The position numbers were made by a program, and so were the translations under genes. 64,000 bases of DNA from Asterias rubens (taxonomy: Eukaryota > Echinodermata > Asteroidea > Forcipulatida > Asteriidae): contig NC_047082.1 of the NCBI RefSeq assembly GCF_902459465.1, positions 1,178,001-1,242,000 on the forward strand, read 5' to 3'. This document shows, piece by piece, positions 24,101-36,325 of the stretch; the stretch's first letter is position 1, and every line of letters starts with the position of its first letter. The notes below the pieces were generated by a model. The model ran no database searches, was not told where the DNA came from, and worked only from the letters and a program-made list of their open reading frames with translations.

Positions 24101-24628
24101 ACTTGCAGTGAAGTGGATGCGGTTCTTGTAGCGTTTTCTTTCATTAAATCTTTATTTTGTCATTTTGAAACTCATGAAATATTTCCCCAGCAACAGTTAA
24201 AAAGTAAAGTAAACATGAGCATTTGGTGCCAATCTCCCTAAATTGCTTGATTACCGTTCAGTGGCCCACTTTTATTACTTTGTCCTTATAATACCACATT
24301 TTATAACCGATATTAAACGCCCATTTTTTTATAACTTCTTGTCTCTCTATAAACTTGTATTGCTTTTAAAAGTTGACAGTTCAGCCCAACAATCTTCAAT
24401 GCAATCACTGTTACCACCAAACAAGACGCACATCTCCTGAGCTGTATTTCCTTTTCTGCTTTTTGTTAATTCAGTATAATTATTCATCAACCAACACTAT
24501 AAAAACTTTCCCATGAAGGTATATTTTAGTATCATGATCAACTTTCAAATTGTTAAAAGCTCTACGACCAGACGCTGTGGCGATATAATACACATTACAT
24601 GTATATCTTAACAACAGGTTTATGAAAA

Positions 24629-24878
24629 AAAAGTGCACACTGCAAAAACTGAGGTGTTAATTTGGTTAATATTGATTCCTCTCCGGTCACTTAAAGATCC
24701 GAAGGGCAAACAACATTAACACCTCGGGCAATGTAATTGTTTTTGTAGAAATAACTGTTATTTTCAAACCCTATTGGTGTTACCTTTGACTTTCTCTTCT
24801 CTATCTATACAATTTTATGTGGCAACACCCATGGTGTCAATTTTAACACCCCGGTGTTTGCAATGCACACAACTTTTA
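24629..24878. mobile_element. 250-bp MITE
   Basis: Imperfect terminal inverted repeats: AAAGTGCACACTGCAAAAAC followed by GAGGTGTTAATTT at the left, against the reverse complement of AATTTTAACACCCCGGTG followed by TTTGCAATGCACACAAC at the right. GGTGTTA / TAACACC words recur inside. It is non-coding. Confidence 0.7.
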
Positions 24879-24983
24879 CTGCAAAGGGATACTCAGCAAT
24901 ACAAACAGAGCTGCGAACTCACATTTACACATTATAAACACACATAAACATTTTCTATCTGAAAATGAGATCCTAACACCCTG

Positions 24984-25190
24984 ACTGGGGGGTTCTTCCG
25001 TTTTTGATAAAAAGACTGTATAATTTTTGCAAATATTCACTTCTGGATATGGGACATTGTATCATTCCCCAAATATACAGAGAACGGGGGTTCTAACGGG
25101 GTTCTTCCGGTTTTTTTAAGAAGAGCTTACACTTTTGGTAAACATTCACTGCTGATAATATTATTATATGGGACATTTTCACCAAGGGGA
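24984..25190. repeat. Diverged tandem duplication, ~115-bp unit
   Basis: Two successive copies start with GGGGTTCTTCCGTTTTT and GGGGTTCTTCCGGTTTTT. Both continue to a TTCACT-CTG block and end with ATATGGGACATTGT / ATATGGGACATTTT. No coding signal. Confidence 0.65.
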
Positions 25191-26609
25191 CTTGTGGCAG
25201 TGGTGGCACAATATCAGAAAATGTGTGTATTTCGGATCATACCTAATCACTAAGCATGGTTTAACATCGGATCAAACGATTAGTACATTATATATGTATA
25301 TGATAGTATAATCTTAATGCGGTTTACCGCGGAATACAAATAACATGTCACATAGAATGGCTTGGATCCTTAGCAACGTTGGTTTACGTTGGTGCCAATG
25401 ACGTGGGATGTCACGGGGTTGGGGGAAATGAATGGTATCAAAAATTGTGGCAAAAGATAGGTTCAAAAGTTCGGTTGTCTCGATCAGTTATTTTACGCAG
25501 GGCTGAGCAAATGTTAACTTGGGGGCATGGGGCAATCACAAGGTTGTGGGTTCGAATCCTACCTATGCGCTGACGTCACAATGACTAGAGCATATATTAT
25601 CTTAAAGTTACTGAATCTCAAGTTCTTGATTTGTGCAACTCATAAACATAAATATACATTACACCAATGTCTGTTACTCTGTACAAGAGTCAGAGATTGG
25701 CTGTTGTAAGCTTGGTGTTTCCCCAATAGGCGTTTGCCGAGTTCCCTTGACGGGAAGATCATTAAGACAAGACAGACAGATAGCCACAAGATTAATCCTT
25801 TGATTTCTTTTATTGCTGGTTGTCCTTAAGATAGAGGTGTAAATGTGGAGATGCTATCTAAAATAGTTTGTTTCAATGTTTTTCTCCACAGTGATCGGAA
25901 ACAACATGCAAGTTGCCAGGACGGGAAGCTGATAAAACTGCGCCCTCGTGTACACTTATCGACAATTCAAATTAATATTAGATGGGTGCTCGATGTTCTC
26001 CTAGCAACACCACCTCGCCATATGGTCGCTGAAGGGTCTGTTAACACACAAACCAACTCGGGCAGGAAAAATGTACGTTTTGCATCGATAAGTATTTGAA
26101 AGGCCGTCTGTTGACTCCGCATGTTGACGTTTCGTGTTGCCTGTCCAAATCTCTGAGGAACAGTTTCGTTCGGTTGACACTCGTCTGAACACGAATACTT
26201 TTATTCTCCTAATTCAATAGCTTGTTTTCGGTAGACAACGGTGGGGCAATGACAAGCTTTGTGCTTCGATAAACATTACACAAGGAAGTGTACACATCAT
26301 GGAGTTGGGGGAGTGGTGAAAAAGCCGAAAAGCAAAGGTTAGGCTTTAATTTGTCAGTATCGCTCTCTGTGTATTTGCAACGGGAAAAGCTTGGAGTGTT
26401 AATTACCGGAGTGTGAGAGGCAATTTGAAAGCGATCTGGTAATGGATCAACTTTTTGTACATTGAATCAATGTAAAGTGAGCATGGTGTTGTTGGAATGC
26501 TGTGTTAAGTCGACCTTCGTATGATATTGGCTACGACACCCGATTTCAGACTGAAAAGCAGTGAGCGATTGAATGGGGGTGTTGTAGGGGATCGTCGCAG
26601 TTGCAAGCG

Positions 26610-28238
26610 ATGTTCGCACAAAGGAAGAGCCATTTGCGTGCTGTATCATCATCCACAGCGGGGCTGAACACATTGAGCACCCCATCCTCGGCATCCCCGG
26701 GCAGGAGGGTTCAATCGTGGGTCTACGGGGAGCGAGACCCGGCCTCCAGACCCGGTCGACCAGTCCGAAGCTTCTCCGCAGAGTCACTACATGTCATCCC
26801 TCAGACCAAGGATATCAACTCGCAGTTCCAAACGGTCCTCGGGAAATGCCTCTTCGACCAGGCCGTTCAAGGCGCCGAGGATGGGGGTCAACAGTCACCG
26901 GTCGCCACCCGGGGCATGACGCCGATGCCAGGTAGCGGATCACCCGGTAGCTCCAGGCCGGCCAGTAGCCAAGGTTCAACGGGAACTAATTCGCCACTGA
27001 TGGATACTAGCCGAACCACGATCAGACTTCGACCGACCAGATGTACCTCACCTTTGGTTAAAGGTAGCCGGTCGTTTGACTCGTACATCAACAACGGCTC
27101 ACTAGACCAAGTCGCCATTGCCAAAGCCAGAGGGCCGCTGGAACCTCCCAAACCGTGCATTTACAAATATATACACAGGGTTAAAACAGCATCAAATAAT
27201 AACCTGAATGACTTCTCTCTCAAATCTGAATTTACTGACAGTTTGAGGGAGAGCGAAAGAGAGAAGTACTGGAAGGGAAAAGTGGAAGAGAAAATTATCG
27301 AAGAGGAAATGAACGAAAGGAAAGAGCGAGAGAAGGCAGAGATGATGATCATTTTGGAAGACATGAAAAAGGAATACGTTGTGAGAAAAGCCAAAGAGGA
27401 AGCTGAATTAAGAAAGAAGCAGGAAGAACTGGATAGAATCGCAAAGGAGAAAGAGGAAAAAGAGGCTCTTATGGCTGCAAGTATTGCAAACCAATGCATT
27501 GCAGATGATACACTTTCTGTTATTTCAAGCAGTAGTAAAAGCAGCAAAAAGAGATCCTCAAAGAAAGGTGGACGTTCAAAAAAGGATAAAAACTCGAAGA
27601 AAGGAAAGAGCTCCTCTAAAAAATCAGCGAAGAAGAGAGCTTCCGTTTCCCCGTCGCGAGATGAAAGCAACCAGGGATCAGGTAGGAATACGCCCCAGCC
27701 AATACTCAAATCTGACGGTAGGCGGCAGTCCAGTGCCGAACAGAGCGAAAACAGCAGCGGAACCGGTAAGACAAAACGAGTAACGTTCCGCAAGAACTTA
27801 GTTAGTTCAAAGACATTCAAGTCATCTAAGCCCGTCTCCCCCAAGAAAATTTCTCCCAAGAAATCGTTTCCAGGCTCAGCGGGTTCGGAGTCCCGTTCCT
27901 CCTCACCAACTCGCGGGGACAAGAAGTCACGATCGAGCAGTCCAAAGGGCAAACGAACCCGGGGAAAGGGCTCCAAAAAGGGAACCAAGAAAAAGTCAAC
28001 CGTTGATGCAGAACCACAAGTTGAACCTCCACAGGAACCTGAACAAGTTCCAGAACCTGTCGAACCAGAAACAACATTAGAACCGGAAGAACCTAAAGAA
28101 CCAGTTGTTATAGTTGTAGATGAACCACCGGAATTTATCCCTGCTGTTGATTATAAGACTCGTAACCAAATGGTTGAAGAGTGGCTTTACTACCGGACTA
28201 GTTCGGCTAACCGTAAGGCCAACCCTCCAATTTTATGA
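26610..28238 (+). CDS. Unrecognised coiled-coil, Lys/Ser-rich protein (single exon, 542 aa)
   Basis: An uninterrupted ORF starting at ATG 26610 (MFAQRKS). I do not recognise the family. By segment: residues 1-190 are low-complexity, Ser/Pro/Gly-rich with Arg-Ser stretches, and include a conserved-looking block (residues ~170-187) rich in Pro-Lys-Pro and Tyr. Residues about 210-295 are a highly charged Glu/Lys helix with heptad spacing, a probable coiled coil. Residues 305-470 are very rich in Lys and Ser with many SPKK/SSPxR motifs, typical of nuclear or cytoskeletal proteins phosphorylated at Ser-Pro. Residues 475-505 are Pro-Glu repeats. The C-terminus (EEWLYYRTSSANRK region) is non-repetitive and may be the conserved end. 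Codon use looks real: the frame stays open through 1.6 kb while the sequence complexity changes. No signal peptide or membrane segment is seen. A long antisense ORF at 27161-27988 is a shadow of the charged repeats. An upstream 5' UTR exon cannot be excluded. Confidence 0.8.
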   Translation: MFAQRKSHLRAVSSSTAGLNTLSTPSSASPGRRVQSWVYGERDPASRPGRPVRSFSAESLHVIPQTKDINSQFQTVLGKCLFDQAVQGAEDGGQQSPVATRGMTPMPGSGSPGSSRPASSQGSTGTNSPLMDTSRTTIRLRPTRCTSPLVKGSRSFDSYINNGSLDQVAIAKARGPLEPPKPCIYKYIHRVKTASNNNLNDFSLKSEFTDSLRESEREKYWKGKVEEKIIEEEMNERKEREKAEMMIILEDMKKEYVVRKAKEEAELRKKQEELDRIAKEKEEKEALMAASIANQCIADDTLSVISSSSKSSKKRSSKKGGRSKKDKNSKKGKSSSKKSAKKRASVSPSRDESNQGSGRNTPQPILKSDGRRQSSAEQSENSSGTGKTKRVTFRKNLVSSKTFKSSKPVSPKKISPKKSFPGSAGSESRSSSPTRGDKKSRSSSPKGKRTRGKGSKKGTKKKSTVDAEPQVEPPQEPEQVPEPVEPETTLEPEEPKEPVVIVVDEPPEFIPAVDYKTRNQMVEEWLYYRTSSANRKANPPIL

Positions 28239-30949
28239 CGTCATTATGACATGACAAGCTTTGTGGAAGAAAACCTCCATTTAAGAATTTTGACAATATT
28301 TAAGAATTGATATGAATAAGGGTGTATAAGACATGCAGCAATAATTCTCGAAACACAAGGATCAAGTTATTTTCCTATAACAGGTCAGTGAACGCTGTTA
28401 AGATTGAACATATATTTAACTAATATTTAAATTTGAGTGTGGCATTTTGGAAGCCAGACCACCACCAGGGCCCGCTTTTTTAAAGAGCTGCTTAGGCAAA
28501 ACAATTAGGTTAGCATTATGCTTTACCAGAATAAGTTTACTTTGGGCTCAACTTCATTAAGCCTGTTCACACAAAAAATCTGCTAAGCACAGGAAAATAT
28601 TGCTTATAAAAAATAGGTGACCAAAATACATTCGATAAAGTTTACATTGGTGCGACTGGTGCCCCACGCACGTTGTGCTTACCAAAGAAATTGATTAAGC
28701 AGTACTTTATGAAACTGGACACATGTCAAAATAAAATTTATGACTGTTGTCTTACTCATTTCTGCTCGGTAGAAAATTTCTAGGCAATATTCTCTGCCTA
28801 AGCTGCTCCATAAAATTGGGCCCCGGTGTGAAACTGTGCAGTGCGCTCTTTCGGGAGAGTGCACGATTGGTTAAAACGTTCACAACTATAATATAACTTG
28901 CAATGTTTACTTCCAAATACACCTTTTTGTGGTGCCATCTTGATTCTTTCCCATTTTAATAAATGTAACCAAACCGATGCTAGAAGGGCAAATATACTGG
29001 TTCCCGTTTTGTACAATGGGTATTAGAGCACAAATTACTGCTGTTTTATACTGGGAACATGACCAGTATGGTGGATGGTACTGAATAGTTCTACTGAAAA
29101 CGTAAAACAGAGAAAACATTTGCATTTTTTTCATACATTTTTCCTTAAAGAAAAAACGTTCAATTAGAAAAATTTCCAAGCCGATTTTTTTGTTACGATT
29201 GTTGAAGTATGTGAATGTTGAATGTAGTGGTGAAATCATCATTTTTTTTTTCTCTTTTGCCAAATTATCAGCACAAATTACAAGGAGTACATTTATTTCT
29301 TGTGGTATTATGTTCATTTGTTCAGTGCACGGTTCGCTATAAGCACTCTCCGTCAGCCAGACCTGATGTTTTGTGGTAATTTCAGAGGCTGACGAATCAC
29401 TTTTATGTAATGATGAACTTTATTAATTTTAAAGATAAAATCTACTTATTAAAAATTAAATGTTTTATATACATTCAACCGAATGGAGTTTGTGTAGTAG
29501 ACAAGTTATTTTTAGTTGGATAGTGAGGGGGGGGGGGGGGGAGTAAACAATGATGGGGCAGGGGCATGGGGTGTAAGGGGGGAGTGGGCACGTGCCCCCA
29601 TTGATGAACGTGCCCCCTGGGTGCCCCGCTTAAAATCTGGACAATTTAAGATATAAAAGTCGGAAATGTGATAATTTAATGTGATTTTAATGTCGTTTGT
29701 CATGGTTTTTTCATCTTCATGCAGTCAATTCCATTGTTTCTATATTCACACATCAGATTATCGTAAAATAGGGTAAAACAAGAACACTGAAAAGGGGCTT
29801 GCTAACGAGAAATGCTCCTTAACGGAAACTACACTCGCTACAGTTTTACAAACTGGCCAGACACCTAGAAACAAACCGGTGCAACCCCATTGTCTCTTAA
29901 AATTTCACCAAGAGTTTCGGGAACTGGGAGGTGGGGGGGAGGGGGTTCAGCTGAAGTGAGTTTAATGTAAAGAAGCAGTAGTTTAAACAAAATCAGCCTT
30001 TACAAGAGTTGTGGTGGGCTGGGGGGGACAAGACGATTGCCTGAGCAGAAAGTGGGTATAAACCTTTTTCGACCACGAGAGGGCGGTACAGCAATATTGT
30101 ATTCGAACTTCACTACCGAAGCCGTTTTACATAATGTTATTAGCCTTGACATGGATATTGTGATAACTATTATATGCTGTATGTTGGTCTTGCGTGACCT
30201 AAAGACACTTGAACCCTGAAACGCCAAGAAATTTCCTGATTTTTAAAAGTATAATGAAGTATTGTCGGAATTCATTACGCTTTCCGTGTACATGTATAAT
30301 TACAAATGCCGAAAAATTGCTAAGCTACAAACAATACCAAACGAGACGTATATAGCCTAAGTACATTTTATTCATTGTTCTTGGAAAAGTGTGCAGTCCC
30401 GAAGGGTAAAATTAGCCCAGTATTCCTTAAAAGCTGGCAGATACGACAGGGCACAGAACAAAAATTACATGGGTTGTGGATAATTTATGAAGATAATTAT
30501 TCATTGCCTTATAGGTGCTTTAAAGGTTGCTGGATATTGGCAAGTTCTTGTACATTGTTAAATGACGTCACGATAACATCACCATGTGATTGTTTATGAT
30601 TTTTTCATGTTTACACTTTTAAGTAATACATTGCCAACTGAACCTTTGTATATCTTATTTAGAGTTTTAAATAGAGTAGTTAGGTTATTACTGCTTTCAA
30701 ACCAAAAAGATTTCAAATTCAGTTGAGTAATTTGACAAGTTGACTACGAAACAACTGTGCATTTGTGTACCATGCAATCATGTCTAATTATTCATTGCCT
30801 TTAGTTCAGAGGGCGGTATCAATGTATAGGTGCTTGTAGTACCAACTTGTGTTTGGCAAGTCTTTAGAGAGCCACTTTGTGCTTCGTGGCTCCCGGTAAT
30901 GGATGTCTCTTATCCAGAAACAGCACTATTTTCTTAACAATTTTATAAC

Positions 30950-31230
30950 CCTTGTGGAAATTTGGGAAGCGGGTATTTGGGGTAGGTAGTTGAAGTCATG
31001 GTGTGCAAGTACGTTTGCAGAAATCGGGCGTGAAGTAAACGTTTGAGAATAATTATTCACTTTATGCAAATCTTTAGTGCGAGAATTACATTATACGCAT
31101 CTAAAGATCTGCATAAAGTGAATACTTAATTTAAAACGTTTCTTTAACGCCCGATTCCCTACTTGCCCACCATGACTTCAATTACGTACCAAAAATACCC
31201 CCTTGCCAAATTTCGAAATGATTCAATCAA
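30950..31230. mobile_element. Foldback MITE, ~280 bp
   Basis: The arms share GAAGTCATGGTGTGCAAGTA / the reverse complement of TACTTGCCCACCATGACTTC, plus ATCGGGCGT and TATTCACTTTATGCAAATC. Pairing extends over roughly 110 bp per side with mismatches. Non-coding. Confidence 0.8.
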
Positions 31231-31805
31231 ACTTCTGTGAATAGAAGGGCTTAATACTGTAATGAATGTATGGTAAAAGCCCGAATGGCTTATTCGCACA
31301 AATAAACCATTTTAAAAACTCCAACCCCGGGAGCCATGACAGGTGAAAACGAAATATTCAGCTAGTTGCATAGTCCTGCATCAATACCGAAATATATTTA
31401 AATAGCCATACAGTGCGTGTATAACGCAATTCCACATGGCATCGATGCTGGGAAACAATAAGTCTCTCTGCCCGCCCGGCAACAACTGATTCCCATCTTT
31501 ACATTTCAGTATAGATTCAGTCTGTCTGATTACATGTTCATATTGCTTTGATCAAGATTGTATCCTCAAATCATGTTCGCTTTTAGACTCAATGAAACAA
31601 AGACAAAACTAAGCAACGACTCTACGGGGCTTTGGAAGAGCCATCCAATTCTGTGAGTCCTGACATGAATAATGTTCCCGATAATGATGCCGACACAAAA
31701 AACGGTCATTCCAATCCGAAATACTTCAAGAAACAGTCAAGAAAACAACAACAACATTGACGTTTTTTGTTATCAAGAACACCGAATCCAGCCATGTTAA
31801 GCAGG

Positions 31806-31943
31806 CGCCAACCTAGCCCTCCTTGTTGAGCTGTTAGTGGCTCTCTTTTACCATCGGTTTCATCACTGTTGTTATGGCGACTGTGCTGATACCGATGTTA
31901 AAAGAGAGCCATTAACACAGCTCAACAAGGTGGGCTATAGCGC
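31806..31943. mobile_element. Palindromic MITE, ~138 bp
   Basis: CCTTGTTGAGCTGTTAGTGG and GGCTCTCTTTTACCATCGGT on the left are mirrored by ACCGATGTTAAAAGAGAGCC and ATTAACACAGCTCAACAAGG on the right, around a loop of about 30 bases. Both flanks carry GCGCCAACC (about 31806 and 31941), which may be terminal or target sequence. Confidence 0.8.
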
Positions 31944-32240
31944 CAACCGTATCTCTGGCCATAGTATAAGCGGTATTGAGGGCATCTCAAAGGTACCATA
32001 TTGAATTAATTTATACTATAATTTGTAGAGTGGTCAAATTAAAACGAATGTGCACACTAGAGAATATAAATATAAATGGGGCACGTGAGGTGTAGTCAAA
32101 ATCTTACGAAATCAAGCAGTTTAGGCCTATTTATACTGATTACTTTAGTGTGAATGCATACACAACGTTAATAAACAGGGCTTTTCATTCTTTAAAATCC
32201 GCTCGCTGCCATGGGTGCGGTCCAAAGAGCAGGGTCGGTG

Positions 32241-32254
32241 ATTGCCATGGCAAC
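32241..32254. promoter_or_regulatory. X-box-like RFX palindrome
   Basis: ATTGCCATGGCAAC matches the palindromic RFX X-box GTTGCCATGGCAAC at 13 of 14 positions. It lies about 670 bp upstream of the TATA-box candidate at 32911. RFX sites often regulate ciliary genes, but no ciliary gene is identified next to it, so it may be chance. Confidence 0.3.
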
Positions 32255-32910
32255 GCACAAGCTACAACCTTAACAAACGTGGGAATAAGAAAATAAATAA
32301 ATAAGCCCTTGGTTTGATATTGTATTTGTATCTTCTTGTCAATTTATTTATCGTCTTTGATTGTATGGATTTTGTTTAGCCTTCGAGAAAGAATCCGCTA
32401 TAGGTTTTACGTCAGAACTCTCACTCTCAGAATACTTACTAGCACAATTTGGTTGGCTAGCAGTTTGCATTTTGCATTAGCTAAATAATTTGTCTATTTG
32501 TTGTAGGTAGACAATTTGCTCTACCAGAAATGCGTATAAAGCCGAAAATTCTGTAAATTTATACAAACAATTGTAAGCTTGTATAACTATCTTGGTTCCT
32601 TTCTGAAGATATTCGTGAGTTTTGGATTGGCAAGATTCTTATTAATGACAATACCTATGATCGTAGTTTGAAAAGCTATCAGTAAAACAAACCCATTATG
32701 CGGGCCCCCGTATAATCATATTTTCCTAAAGTATTTGATTCATTGGTTTATGTCGTTTCGTTGCGGCTGTCCATTACGTTCACGCCTCGGAGGAGACTTG
32801 TCTCCACAGTTCAACTCTGCTAATTAATAAAAGGGAGTGGTGCAAAACAGTGCTTGCGTAATTAATATCACGCGCATGCGCTTGTTTGGTTAGTCGTTTG
32901 CAAGCTCGGT

Positions 32911-32984
32911 TATAAAGTCAATTTCTCTCGACAACTGAAGGAACAAGGATCTAGTCCGCTGCTGACAAGGCGTCATGAGAAATC
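32911..32984 (+). promoter_or_regulatory. TATA box with short candidate first exon
   Basis: TATAAA at 32911-32916 is followed about 30 bases later by a plausible start region. A splice-donor-like AATC|GTAAGC follows at 32984/32985. A good acceptor (CTACATACAG before 35895) lies upstream of the GPCR coding exon at 36326, so this could be a non-coding first exon of that gene. Only sequence position supports the link. Confidence 0.35.
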
Positions 32985-33623
32985 GTAAGCCATTTGTTAA
33001 CAACGAGGTTTCTGAATGAGTTTGATAAACTGTATTGACGTAAGTAAATACAATTTATTCTGTTGTATATTTTAAGTAGAACTATTTTTAAAAGTACACA
33101 AACCGCACCAAGGTATTTCTGTCATAAAACAAATTATTTTCAATTACTATACTTTTGCAGCCGGGAACTTCCCTTACTTTTCTTTGGATAATTTAACCGT
33201 TTTGAAAGCACGTCACAAAAAGACATAGGTTTGTTTTTAAAAAAAATATACAAACATAGAAACTTGAAGTGTGAAAATCTGGTCATTGTGGCGCATGACT
33301 CTGTAATCAAAGATTATTCTAAATGAATCAATCGCCAGAGAAACATTTCCATCTGAAACAGACCAACTGCGACAAATCTATGAAGATATCAATATCAGAA
33401 TATCCAGTCATTTAATATTAAATCGATTGCCACAGTCAAAAGGGCACGTGAATTATGATCCGTGCGCAAAAAAATCCTTTAAAATTCTTGGACGGTGTTT
33501 TCTCCACACTGCCCGAAGTTTTACAGAACAGTTAGATGTACAATTTGTAAGACGTAAAACTAACCGAGTCAATGTTCCAAGATACACATCATAATTACAA
33601 AATTCGCTTCGTAAATCCAATCG

Positions 33624-34014
33624 CTTAAAGGCAGTGGACACTATTGGTACTTACTCAAAATAATTATTAGCATAAAACCTTACTTGGTAACGAGTAATGG
33701 GGAGAGGTTGGTAGTATAAAACATTGTGAGAAACGACTCCCTCGGAAGTGGAGTAGTTTTCGAGAAAGAAGTAACTTTCCACAAAATTGATTTCGAGACC
33801 TCAAGTTTAGAATTTGAGGTATCGAAATCAAGCATCTGAAAGTACACAACTGCGTGTGACTATAGGGTGTTTTTTCTTTCATAGTTATCTCGCAACTCCG
33901 ACAACCAATCGAGCTCAGATTTTCACAGGTTTGTTATTTTATGCATATGTTGAGATACACCAAGTGAGAAGACTGGTCTTTGACATTTACCAATAGTGTC
34001 CACTGCTTTAACGG
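33624..34014. mobile_element. TTAA-MITE, full-length copy
   Basis: Flanked by TTAA on both sides, with terminal inverted repeats GGCAGTGGACACTATTGG / CCAATAGTGTCCACTGC. It has the central palindrome (GATTTCGAGACCTCAAG / TTGAGGTATCGAAATC). Orientation is opposite to the copy at 20752. Non-coding, about 390 bp. Confidence 0.9.
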
Positions 34015-34539
34015 GAAACATTGCCTTCAAATCTCTCTCAAAATACTGTTGTATGGACTTATTTTTTAAGAGTGTTGTTCTTGTGCAAAAACACACGGAG
34101 TTTTGTAATTTGTGAGTAGCGATTTCAGAAAATACATGAATTTGCCTCTTGAAATACAACCAGCTGAACTAACGGTTCCCCATTTTGGAGTCAAACATTT
34201 TGGTTTCACAAAAAAATTATCGTCTCATGTCATCAAATTACACCTGAACCACACTATTTCAATGTATTAATCATTACATTCTATTTTTAAAATATCTTTC
34301 CAACCATATAATTTCAAAACAAAGTGGCCAATCTATCCGAAGGCAAGTAAACAAGTGTACCCTATATTTAGGTACTTATTGGTAACGTAATCAGCATTTT
34401 AATTAGCATTAACAAATCGGCACAAGAGAGTTGCCGTTTCCCCTCCCAATTTCAAAAATCAGATTGGGCATGCATATAAAAATTAAAAAAATACTTCTAG
34501 TATCTCGTTTCAATCTATCCGAAGGTAATTACTATTGTT

Positions 34540-34860
34540 AAATGATTCTGGCACTTTTTCAAAATGTCAACAGTTAAACTTACACGGTTTAAAGATAATA
34601 GAAGTAGAAAGCTTCCCTTCAAATATTACTTACGGCTGTAGTTTTTGAGAAGTGAGTAAAACAAGTGTAAAAATCACACCATAACATAACACAACTGCAT
34701 ACGTTTTTACATGCTAAAGCTGAGAGGAAAATTATTTTCCACAATTATTTTCGTGACATTGTTTTACTCATTTCTCAAAAACTACAGCACCTCTGTCAGA
34801 AAGTAAAATTTCAAAGGCAGCGTTCTGTGTAAGTTTAATGACGTGTAATTTAATGTAAAT
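34540..34860. mobile_element. MITE with inverted GTAGTTTTTGAGAA arms
   Basis: GCTGTAGTTTTTGAGAAGTG at the left pairs with the reverse complement of CATTTCTCAAAAACTACAGC at the right. Outer blocks TCAAATATTACTT / AAGTAAAATTTCAAAGG also pair. A relative sits at 56917-57195 in the adhesion GPCR gene. Confidence 0.7.
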
Positions 34861-36325
34861 CTGTGGACATTGTGTTTTGTTTTTTAATTGCGTTAGAAAA
34901 AAAGTACATAGACCCTTTATTGTATACTCTTAATAGGTCTACTATAATTGGTATATGTAATAAGCAGTATTATAGTAACGTTGAAAAGGTTAAATTGAGG
35001 TTTTCAAAGACTATCGTTAAAATACAAACCAGACTGTGGGGACCAATTCTAGTTTCTCGTTTAGATTAAGCAACAATTGGCTCAAAAAATTCCAATTGTT
35101 GACAATTATTAAAAGCATGGACAAAGTTTGATAGATCGATGATGGAAACGTATTTTTATGATTGATTAATTGATTTTTATAATTGATGAGACATCTGAAT
35201 AGTTATGCTCTTCCAAACCAGGTGATAAATCATATTATTTTAAAAGAAAATTTCAAACACGTTAACCATCGCAGCGAAGATTATATAATTCCACTTCTCT
35301 GATCAAGTTTTGGTCCTTTTCGTTATGTTTCAATTTTAGTTTTTTAAACAGTTATTTGGTTATTTCACTTGCTTCGTATTCCAAGTGACAAATGACCCAC
35401 CGGCAGAACAACCTTCCACTTTTACCAATAAATATCAAGAATCCTCTAGAGTGACAATACCTTTTCAATTGAGACTCGCGTTCCATTAAAGTCAAGAAGC
35501 CGAGTTCCAGTGACACTTCACCGTTGCCACCAACACCTTACAAACAACCGTTTCTGTGGAATACGCTTTCTTATTAAACCGTTTGCCGCGTGAGTTATTA
35601 ACAGTTTAGAGGCAAGTTCATTCATTATGGTTGGTTAAATTGTCTAACGTCAAAGTTGAATTGAAGGAAACACTGCATTTAAAGGCTAAACTGTTTGCAA
35701 TTTGTAAAGTGAAGCGTTTTAGTGAAGCGTTTGTTGAAGCTCACATAAATCTGCACAATTTAAAACAAAATAAGTTTAATTGTAGTAGGTTATTTAAACT
35801 ACGAACTGTTTATAAAGATTGCTCAATAATAGTTGTGTATTTGTAAATTTTCAATATCCAAGTCATAAATGGTTTTGTTTGTATCTACATACAGGATGGG
35901 CTTGAAGAAGTCTTGTCATTTGCAAGGAATTGGAGCCTTAAAACGTCAAGAAAGTTTCCACCCCAGGCTTGAATCTTCGAAGGTGGCCCTGAGTGAAACG
36001 TAGGACAAGGGACGAAAAAACTATCATTGGATATGGTGTGGATAATTTAATAAGACCAGATCGATCAACAACGGACAGTTTCTCACTAGGAAACTACATC
36101 AAAACTGCCAACCAATCTCCGAAACACTTAAATCTTCTTGAAGTGTCAGTTGCCAAGAAATATTCTTCACGCTGGCTCCAGCATAGAGAACTTTTCATCG
36201 TGACAGAGCGCCCTCTATGTTGCAAAAAAGTCACGCAACAACCACAAAATCAACGCTTCATGTTCTTGAGAATCCTACAGTAAGAACTTTCTCTTGAGAG
36301 TTGAAACTACACGAGCATCTTAAAA

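Larger units (their letters stand above)
19327..26609. other. Long gene-poor, repeat-rich interval
   Basis: I find no convincing exon here. It holds the SINE and MITE copies listed separately, a G-run near 21352, AT-rich sequence at 21500-22650, a MITE at 24629-24878 and a diverged tandem duplication at about 24984-25190. A tRNA-type B-box (GTGGGTTCGAATCCTACC) lies at about 25546-25563. Short ORFs present have no family signature. The 3' UTR of BPNT2 may extend an unknown distance into the left part. Confidence 0.6.
28239..32900. other. Gene-poor interval with palindromic elements
   Basis: No exon is recognised. It contains a composite hairpin-MITE relative at about 28462-28822, a G-run near 29527, and palindromic elements at 30950-31230 and 31806-31943. 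The remaining sequence is AT-rich with only short random ORFs. Confidence 0.55.

Noticed and set aside
23649-24131. 160-codon plus-strand ORF
   Set aside because: Low-complexity hydrophobic translation without motifs, within repeat-like sequence and without splice or promoter support.
26601-26609. Start of the coiled-coil protein at 26601
   Set aside because: The codon there is TTG; the first ATG in frame is at 26610.
27161-27988. A 275-codon minus-strand ORF opposite the coiled-coil gene
   Set aside because: It is the antisense image of Lys/Glu/Ser codons; composition (Phe/Leu/Ser-rich) is what such antisense frames give by default.
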